A DNA stretch of 64,000 bases from Halomonas sp. A11-A (lineage in GTDB: Bacteria; Pseudomonadota; Gammaproteobacteria; Pseudomonadales; Halomonadaceae). Location: contig NZ_QGTM01000008.1 in the NCBI RefSeq assembly GCF_003182195.1, forward strand, positions 61,596-125,595, written 5' to 3'. The stretch's first letter is position 1; each line of letters begins with the position of its first letter. Both the position numbers and the translations under genes were made by a program. Positions 58,271-64,000 of the stretch are shown one piece after another. The notes below the pieces were generated by a model, which worked only from the letters and a program-made list of their open reading frames with translations, did no database searches and was not told the origin of the DNA.

Positions 58271-58510
58271 CTACGGGCTTCGCATTAGAACCATCTTGAG
58301 GGTGCGGCGTTGCAGATATATGAACCCCGGGGTGAGCATCACAAGTAAGGCGGCGGGTGGCGACACCAACCGCTGTACTGCCACATGGTTGAGCCTGGCG
58401 AGGTTGCGAGCCCGGGCACCCATCTCGGTCGCTGCGATGCTAGTTTGCTCGGCAGTCCTTTTCAAAGAACGTTCTTTCGACAGCTTGGACTCATAGAATA
58501 ACCGTAGCAC
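58271..58510 (-). CDS. Small protein in the Phn-type operon
   Basis: An unrecognised 79-residue product. A perfect AGGAGG six bases before the GTG at 58508-58510 decides the start and supports a real gene, over the longer frame to 58549. The N-terminal part is basic and helical (LRLFYESKLSKERSLKRTAEQ); one hydrophobic stretch follows (PPAALLVMLTPGFIYL). It is placed between the permease and the phosphatase gene. Confidence 0.5.
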   Translation of the reverse strand: MLRLFYESKLSKERSLKRTAEQTSIAATEMGARARNLARLNHVAVQRLVSPPAALLVMLTPGFIYLQRRTLKMVLMRSP

Positions 58511-58591
58511 TTTGGACCTCCTGGTATAGGCAGGGGCTTGCGTCGGCACCTTTCTGCTTTACCGAAGTGAAGAAAATCTCTTGGCTACTCA

Positions 58592-59407
58592 TTAGATGAT
58601 GGCGTGGCGCACCCGTGCGGAAATCCACTCCGAAGCCAGCACGGTGACGAAGATCATCACGAAGATGACGCTGACCTGGTTCCAGGCAAGACTGTTGATG
58701 GCGGCGTTGAGCTGCAGGCCGATTCCCCCGGCGCCCACCAGCCCTAGCACCGTGGATTCACGAATGTTGATATCCCAACGATAGACGCTGATACCGGCAA
58801 AGGCGGGCATGACCTGGGGCAGCACGCCGTAGTTCATCACCTGCAGACGTCCCGCACCGGTGGCGCTGATCGCCTCGACCGGAGTGGGGTGGATCTCCTC
58901 GATGGCCTCGTAAAGCAGCTTGCCGATGAAGCCGATGGAGCGTAGGGCGATGGCGATGATACCGGCCAGCACGCCCGGGCCGAGGATGGTCACCAGCAGC
59001 ATGGCCCAGATCAGCGAGTTGATGGAGCGCGACGAGACGATGATCACCAGCGCGGCGCTGCGCACCACCGGGTGCGGTGAGGTGTTGCGGGCCGCCAGGA
59101 AGGCTACCGGGAAGGCCATGGCGATGCCCAGCAGCGTACCCAGGGTGGCGATGTTGAGGGTATCCCACATCGGCTTCCACAGCCGGTGGGCGTAGCTCCA
59201 CTGGGGCGGCAGCATGCGGCTGATGAGATCGCTGCCCTGGCGGCCGGCGTCCTCGACGAAGACCCACATGGTGTTGTCGGAGATCACCTTCCAGCACAGC
59301 AGGAAGAGGCAGGCGCCGGCCAGCCAGCCGAGATACTGCAGCCAATGGGCGCGGGTGGTGCGCAGGCGCCAGCTCGGCGTGCCCTGCGAAGTCGTCGAAA
59401 CGGGCAT
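58592..59407 (-). CDS. phnE: Phosphonate/phosphite-type ABC permease (PhnE, second copy)
   Basis: A 271-residue inner-membrane permease. The family pattern is GTLLGIAMAFPVAFLAARNTSPHPVVR, SRSINSLIWAMLLVTILGPGVLAGIIAIALRSIGFIGKLLYEAIEEI, and the BPD loop EAISATGAGRLQVMNYGVLPQVMPAF. It is followed by NIRESTVLGLVGAGGIGLQL. AGGA precedes the ATG. It pairs with the adjacent PhnE copy to form the channel. Confidence 0.92.
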   Translation of the reverse strand: MPVSTTSQGTPSWRLRTTRAHWLQYLGWLAGACLFLLCWKVISDNTMWVFVEDAGRQGSDLISRMLPPQWSYAHRLWKPMWDTLNIATLGTLLGIAMAFPVAFLAARNTSPHPVVRSAALVIIVSSRSINSLIWAMLLVTILGPGVLAGIIAIALRSIGFIGKLLYEAIEEIHPTPVEAISATGAGRLQVMNYGVLPQVMPAFAGISVYRWDINIRESTVLGLVGAGGIGLQLNAAINSLAWNQVSVIFVMIFVTVLASEWISARVRHAII

Positions 59408-59416
59408 GGAGATTTC

Positions 59417-60226
59417 CTATTGCGTCCAGCGGCGGATATGGCTCGAGGAGTACTCGCACAACAGCACGATGGCGATGATGATCAGGAGTATCGCCGCCGA
59501 GGTGTCGTACTCGTAGCGGCTGATCGAGGTGTTGAGGGTGGCGCCGATGCCGCCCGCCCCGACGATGCCGATCACCGCCGATTCGCGAAAGTTGATGTCC
59601 AGACGATACATCGAGAGCCCGATCAGGCGGGGCATCACCTGGGGCTGTACGGCATGGTTCATGGTCTGCCACCAGTTGGCCCCGGTGGCGCGGACCGCCT
59701 CCACCTGGCGCCAGTCCAGGTCCTCGATGTCCTCGGCCAGCAGCTTGGCCATGAAGCCGATGGTGGCGAAGGCTAGGGTGATCATGCCGGCCAGGGGGCC
59801 GAAGCCGAACATCACCACGAACAGAATGGCGATGATGATCTCCTGAAAGGTACGCGAGACGGTGATGATGCCGCGGCACAGATAGTAGATGGGCCAGGGC
59901 GAGATGTTGCGCGCCGCTCCCAGCCCCACCGGGATCGACAGAGCCACGCCGATCACCGTCGAGGTGACGGTCATGGTCAGGCTCTCGAGAATGCCGTCGA
60001 TGATGTCGCCGCGGCGGCTGATGAAGTCCGGCTGGGTGAAGGCCGCCAGAAAATTGAGGCCGCGGCCGGCTCCTTCGGCGACCCGTGCCCAGTTGACCTC
60101 CACCGAGGCCAGCGCCAGCACCAGATAGACAGCAAGACCTAGCGCCAGCCCCCAGCGCAGCTGTGGGTTCTCGATCAGCGGCAAACGCCGCCACTGGCCT
60201 GCCCGGGCCTGCTCCTGGCGGCTCAT
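59417..60226 (-). CDS. phnE: Phosphonate/phosphite-type ABC permease (PhnE, first copy)
   Basis: A 269-residue permease paralogous to the neighbour. Shared segments are [94 protein letters not shown] and [20 protein letters not shown]. The ATG at 60226 overlaps the ATPase stop by 4 bp; further upstream codons are shadow of the ATPase gene. Confidence 0.92.
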   Translation of the reverse strand: MSRQEQARAGQWRRLPLIENPQLRWGLALGLAVYLVLALASVEVNWARVAEGAGRGLNFLAAFTQPDFISRRGDIIDGILESLTMTVTSTVIGVALSIPVGLGAARNISPWPIYYLCRGIITVSRTFQEIIIAILFVVMFGFGPLAGMITLAFATIGFMAKLLAEDIEDLDWRQVEAVRATGANWWQTMNHAVQPQVMPRLIGLSMYRLDINFRESAVIGIVGAGGIGATLNTSISRYEYDTSAAILLIIIAIVLLCEYSSSHIRRWTQ

Positions 60227-61056
60227 GCAGCGCCTCCGGTGGCCAGGTTGAGGTGAGCGGTGGGTGCCGGCCTGGCGGGCTCGCCCTCCGTTTCCTCCTC
60301 TTGAACCCGGGTGTCCCACTCCTCCTCGCCGTAGATGGTGGTCAGGGTCTCGGCATCCAGCTCGCCGGGTTTGCCGTCGAAGACGATCCGGCCGGCGCGC
60401 AGGCCGACGATGCGGTCGGCGAACTGCTGGGCGAGAGCCACGTCGTGGATGTTGATGATGGCGGCCAGATTGCGCTCGGCGCACAGCTCGCGGATCAGAC
60501 GCATGATCTGGCGTGACGTCTTGGGATCGAGGCTCGCGGTGGGCTCGTCCACCAGCAGCAGGCGCGGACTCTGGATCAGAGCCCGGGCGATGCCCACCCG
60601 CTGGCGCTGGCCGCCGGAGAGCGCATCGGCGCGTTTGTCCAGGGCGTGTGGCAAGCCGACCCGATCGAGCAGGCGGAAGGCTTCGGCAATGTCTTCCTGA
60701 GGGTAGCGACGCGTGAAGCTGCGCCAGAAGCCGACGTAGCCGAGACGGCCGGAGAGCACGTTCTCCATCACCGTGAGGCGATCCACCAGGGCATACTCCT
60801 GGAAGATCATGGCCATGGAGCGGCGCGCCCGGCGCAGCGCCGAGCCGGAGAGCTGGGTCAGTTCGGTGTCTTCGAGCCGGATACTGCCGCTTGTGGGTTC
60901 AACCAGGCGGTTGACGCAGCGTATCAACGTGCTCTTGCCGGCCCCGGAGGGGCCGATCAGGGCCATTACCTGGCCGCGTGGCAGGTTCAGGTCGATGTCA
61001 GTCAGGGCGCGATCTCCGGTGGGGTAACGCTTGTTGACCGCGGAAAGCGTCAGCAT
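60223..61056 (-). CDS. phnC: Phosphonate/phosphite-type ABC ATPase PhnC
   Basis: A 277-residue ATP-binding subunit. Walker [18 protein letters not shown], the PhnC-type [21 protein letters not shown], signature [16 protein letters not shown], Walker [14 protein letters not shown] and switch [12 protein letters not shown]. The ATG at 61056 opens [12 protein letters not shown]. The C-terminal acidic tail ([19 protein letters not shown]) extends beyond the usual end. Confidence 0.93.
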   Translation of the reverse strand: MLTLSAVNKRYPTGDRALTDIDLNLPRGQVMALIGPSGAGKSTLIRCVNRLVEPTSGSIRLEDTELTQLSGSALRRARRSMAMIFQEYALVDRLTVMENVLSGRLGYVGFWRSFTRRYPQEDIAEAFRLLDRVGLPHALDKRADALSGGQRQRVGIARALIQSPRLLLVDEPTASLDPKTSRQIMRLIRELCAERNLAAIINIHDVALAQQFADRIVGLRAGRIVFDGKPGELDAETLTTIYGEEEWDTRVQEEETEGEPARPAPTAHLNLATGGAA

Positions 61057-61135
61057 GGTCGGGTCTCCCTTACATGCGCATGGGCCCGGAGAGCGAGGCT
61101 CTCCTGGCCCGTGCTGAATCATGGGTACGAGGGGA

Positions 61136-62095
61136 TCAATCGCAGTCGTAGGTCACACCGTTGGCCTCGGCGATGGTGCGGATAATCTCCCAGCGCTCGG
61201 CGTAATCGATAGGAATGAACTGGCTTTCTCCATTGTTGGAGAATTCCGCTTGCAACTGCGTACCTTCCCAGTCATAGCTGAAGAAGGCTTCTTTGATCTT
61301 TTCCTGTAGTTCAGGGTGCAAATTGTGAGAGGTGCCGTAGGGAGTCGTGGGGAAGGTGGCAGAGGTATAAATGACTTCATAGTCATCCTCGCTAATGACC
61401 CCCCTTGCTTTCATTCTTGTGATAACTGAGTTAGCGATTGCCGCAGCTTCGTAATCCTTGTGGATGACTCCTAATATCGAATTCTCATGAGTGCCAGCGA
61501 AGGGGGTATCGAAGTCAACGCCAGCTTCCAGCCCGAACTCAGACTTGATGATTGCCGATGGAGCCCTAAATCCTGAATTGGATGTCTGAGAAGTAAAGGC
61601 GAGTTCTCTCCCGGCTAGGTCTTCCACAGAGGTAATGCCGCTTCCCGGGTAGGTGATAATCTCCATCTCATAGCCGAAGCTACCGTCCTCACCCGCCATC
61701 ATAGCAAAGGGCCGGAACCCCCCGCAGTTAACCGCTAGAGGCACACCGCCAGTGTTGAAACCGGCCACGTGCAGACGACCGGCGCGCAGCGCCTCCTGCT
61801 GGGCGGCGTTGGACTGCACCGGGAAGAACTGCACCCGCTTGCCAGTCACCTCGCCTAGGTGGTCGAGGAAGTCGGCCCACACCTCGGCGTAGACGGCCGG
61901 GTCTTCCACCGGCGTGTAGGCAAAGACCAGAGTGTCGGGATCGACCCATTGGCTCTCATCGGATGGGATGTCGGCGATCATGTCACCGTCGGCATCAGTA
62001 TAACGTTTGGAGAGCTCGGCGTTGGCCTGAAGCGACAGTGCGACTAAAAGTCCAAACAGGCTGGTTGTTACTGTCTTTTGATATGGGATAAGCAT
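61136..62095 (-). CDS. phnD: Phosphate/phosphite/phosphonate-binding periplasmic protein PhnD
   Basis: A 319-residue solute-binding protein with signal peptide ([16 protein letters not shown]). The PhnD-type opening [37 protein letters not shown] is followed by [60 protein letters not shown] and [20 protein letters not shown]. Base composition changes within the gene: the C-terminal half is AT-richer than the N-terminal half, which may be a recombination mosaic. The exact ligand cannot be told. Confidence 0.9.
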   Translation of the reverse strand: MLIPYQKTVTTSLFGLLVALSLQANAELSKRYTDADGDMIADIPSDESQWVDPDTLVFAYTPVEDPAVYAEVWADFLDHLGEVTGKRVQFFPVQSNAAQQEALRAGRLHVAGFNTGGVPLAVNCGGFRPFAMMAGEDGSFGYEMEIITYPGSGITSVEDLAGRELAFTSQTSNSGFRAPSAIIKSEFGLEAGVDFDTPFAGTHENSILGVIHKDYEAAAIANSVITRMKARGVISEDDYEVIYTSATFPTTPYGTSHNLHPELQEKIKEAFFSYDWEGTQLQAEFSNNGESQFIPIDYAERWEIIRTIAEANGVTYDCD

Positions 62096-62405
62096 GTCAA
62101 CCTCAGTTTTAAAAAGAAAAGCCTACAGTTTGAAGCGTAGATGGTGCATGCAATAGATTGCGTGAATATGTCGATTTGAATATGTTTTTGTTTCATTAAT
62201 TTTGCGTTCTGAAGACCCCTTGGCGAAAAATGGCGTTACTGTGTCATGTATATGAAATTTATTTGAGTGGTGCTGGAAGAAGGCCAGGTGGATATCAACG
62301 CCACTGAAGCAATAGTGCAACGTGGGTTTAACGTGCTAGGTGCATGCTTGATCTGTCGGTAGAAGTTGGCGTTTTTTTCCACGGATCTCATGGTAAGGTG
62401 AAGAT

Positions 62406-63308
62406 ATGTCAAATAGAGTGGCTATAATCGGTACTGGAAGTATCGGAGTTGATTTGATGTGCAAAGCAATCAAATCAAAAGAGCTGGATCTCCGCTTCGT
62501 CGTAGGGAGAAGGAGCGACAGCCCAGGCATGAGAGAGGCAATGCTAAGAGGAGTTGAGACATCGAGCGAAGGGATTTATTACCTTGAAAAACATATTGAA
62601 GAATTTGATATTGTTTTTGATGCAACGTCGGCAAATTCACACGCAGAGCATGACAGACTTTTCTCTAAGCATAATAAGTTTGTTATTGATCTTACACCAG
62701 CCAAGATAGGCGAGCTCTGCGTTCCTGTTATAAATTTGGAGTTGTTAAAAGGTAAAAGAAATATAAATCTTATCACTTGTGGTGGGCAGGCAAGCTTGCC
62801 AATGGCATATGCATTAAAGAAATCCTGCGATAAGATTTTGTATGTAGAAGTGATATCTAGTATATCATCTGACAGTGCGGGGATCGCAACTAGGGATAAT
62901 CTCAATGAGTATGTTGAAACCACAGAGTTTGCACTCAAAAAATTCACTGACGCTGAGGCCTCGAAAGCTATATTGAATATAAATCCAGCGCTCCCTCAAG
63001 TGTGCATGCAAACTACGCTATATGCTAGATGTGAAAAAGTTGACATTGAGAAGTTGAAAAGCAATGTCAGCGCTATCGTGAGGCAAGTTCAGGAATATGT
63101 GCCAGGCTATAATCTGGTGCTTGAGCCGCTAGTTGACTCGGGGAATGTGACCTTGGCAGTTCAAGTATATGGCAATGGAGATTATCTACCTGAGTACGCG
63201 GGGAATCTGGATATTATCAACTCGGCCGCAATGGCCGTCGCAAAGTTTAAATCAAGACTGAGTGGTTATAGCTCAAAAATAGCGGTCATTGAGGAGGGGG
63301 TGGCATGA
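62406..63308 (+). CDS. Acetaldehyde dehydrogenase (acylating), MhpF/DmpF family
   Basis: A 300-residue enzyme converting acetaldehyde and CoA to acetyl-CoA. It has the nucleotide-binding VAIIGTGSIGVDLMCKAIKS, VFDATSANSHAEHDRLF, and the catalytic Cys in INLITCGGQASLPMAYALK. Length fits the aldolase-linked class. AAGGTGAAG precedes the ATG. It overlaps an aldolase gene by 4 bp, the usual pairing in which acetaldehyde is channelled. The AT-rich composition suggests transfer; such pairs also occur in surface-polysaccharide clusters. The 310-bp gap before it (62096-62405) is AT-rich and holds no recognisable element. Confidence 0.9.
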   Translation: MSNRVAIIGTGSIGVDLMCKAIKSKELDLRFVVGRRSDSPGMREAMLRGVETSSEGIYYLEKHIEEFDIVFDATSANSHAEHDRLFSKHNKFVIDLTPAKIGELCVPVINLELLKGKRNINLITCGGQASLPMAYALKKSCDKILYVEVISSISSDSAGIATRDNLNEYVETTEFALKKFTDAEASKAILNINPALPQVCMQTTLYARCEKVDIEKLKSNVSAIVRQVQEYVPGYNLVLEPLVDSGNVTLAVQVYGNGDYLPEYAGNLDIINSAAMAVAKFKSRLSGYSSKIAVIEEGVA

Positions 63309-63430
63309 AAAAGAAATACATTACCATTAGCGACTGCTCGCTGAGAGATGGTAATCACGCGATTAATCATCAGCTTAGTGTCGAGCAGATAAGTGGCTAT
63401 TCAAAATTTATCGTGCGCTCAGACCCGTAG
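63305..63430 (+). pseudogene. 4-hydroxy-2-oxovalerate aldolase, truncated by an IS
   Basis: The frame starts with an ATGA overlap with the dehydrogenase and reads ITISDCSLRDGNHAINHQLS then VEQISGYSKF, the N-terminus of the DmpG/MhpE aldolase with the metal-binding SLRDG motif. Homology ends at about 63395 where the IS630-type element begins, and the frame then stops at 63428. About 30-36 of roughly 340 residues remain. Confidence 0.85.
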
Positions 63431-64000
63431 CCGTCGAGTAGGCGACAGACCTCCTTGCTGAGGTGGTCAAATGAGAGATAGGCACTCAACGGTAGCCATG
63501 CGTACTTCATCTGCCGCCACAGAATCTCTATCAGGTTAAGCTCCGGCGAGTAAGCCGATAGGTAGACCAGATGCACACGATGCGACATCCATTCCATAAT
63601 CTTCCTTCTGAAGGCCTTGGAGCGATGCATGCTGGCATTGTCGAGCACCACGATGGCGAAGGTATCGGGGTCTTTCTGGGCCACAAATTGATCAAATGCT
63701 TCGATGACTGTCTCGGTAGTCACCGGCTCCGTGGAGGTATGGTAGACCAGCTTCCCGGCTCGGCTGAGGAACCCCAGTACGTTCAACCTTCGGCTATGGG
63801 AGTAGGCGGTCATCTCAAAGGGCTGCCCAATGGGACTCCACGCGTATGGAACCGGTGACGACTGCGAAAAGCCCGACTCATCGAAGTAATAGAGCTCGTG
63901 CTCACCCAGGTCTTCCCGCTCCTGAAGCACCTTGAGAAGGCCTTGAGTGTTGCGGAAATCCGTTTCGTCGCGCCGTGCCTTCAGTGAATGCCGAATACGC
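63397..64000 (-). mobile_element. IS630-type element with transposase (5' part beyond the window)
   Basis: The DDE domain of an IS630/Tc1-mariner family transposase is open to the window edge on the minus strand (SLKARRDETDFRNTQGLLK continues into LQEREDLGEHELYYFDESGF). The catalytic acidic residues lie in YYFDESGFSQ, VVLDNASMHRSK and YSPELNLIEILWRQMKYAW. The stop at 63397 abuts the broken aldolase gene, so one IS end is near 63390-63400. The other end and the inverted repeat are not visible. Confidence 0.9.

Noticed and set aside
1..64000. CRISPR arrays, tRNA or rRNA genes
   Set aside because: No regularly spaced direct repeats and no tRNA- or rRNA-like sequence was noticed on reading. A dedicated scan (tRNAscan, CRISPR finder) was not possible here.

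Overview
The window is a GC-rich gammaproteobacterial chromosome segment. Gene content (cd1 nitrite reductase, nosRZDFYL, norCBQD, split class II ribonucleotide reductase, UbiT/U/V, a DUF6164 protein) suggests a denitrifying Halomonadaceae (Halomonas/Billgrantia type). That taxonomic call is inference from gene content, not from a marker gene.

Layout. 1-2465: the end of ahpF, a DUF6164 protein and a secreted cyclophilin, which form an ordinary flank. 2589-7492: ccmF-ccmG-ccmH-ccmI followed by a DNR/FNR-type regulator. 7514-11690: nirS, an unusual NirT-like multiheme cytochrome fused to a second heme domain, and a secreted protein of unknown function. 11785-21179 (minus): an unknown secreted protein, a cytochrome c, nosL-Y-F-D-Z-R and a c5-type cytochrome. 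21352-31288: nsrR, a DUF454 protein, hemN, ubiT, nrdJa-nrdJb, a HEPN/MNT toxin-antitoxin pair, nrdG-type activase, ubiV and ubiU. 31485-38847: ytfE, a decayed RND efflux pair, flavohemoglobin hmp, and a divergent YIP1/MarR pair. 38888-46387: nirF-nirC divergent from nirD-L-G-H-J-E-N (heme d1 synthesis). 46634-55937: nnrS, sirB2-like, CMD-family gene, norC-B-Q-D, a small membrane protein, then convergent norF-norE and two further membrane proteins. 56270-64000: an AT-richer, mosaic accessory tail with a LysE exporter, a PhnCDEE-type ABC transporter with an inositol-monophosphatase-like gene, acylating acetaldehyde dehydrogenase, and a hydroxy-oxovalerate aldolase cut by an IS630-type element.

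How it works together. NirS reduces nitrite to NO, NorCB takes NO to N2O and NosZ takes N2O to N2. Maturation genes (ccm, heme d1, nos copper genes, norQD) sit beside their targets. The block between nos and nir holds oxygen-independent versions of heme, ubiquinone and deoxyribonucleotide synthesis, so the island carries anaerobic metabolism as well as respiration. NO and nitrosative defence (YtfE, Hmp, NnrS) is interspersed.

Regulation is unusually readable. I find about fourteen FNR/DNR-type boxes (TTGAY-N4-RTCAA) and nine NsrR-type 23-bp boxes (AAGATGYAT half-sites), several paired in the same promoter, with both candidate regulators encoded in the island. Accessory or broken items: a frameshifted membrane-fusion protein, an internally shortened RND pump, a micro-gene with an in-frame stop, and the IS-truncated aldolase. 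No rRNA, tRNA or CRISPR array was seen.
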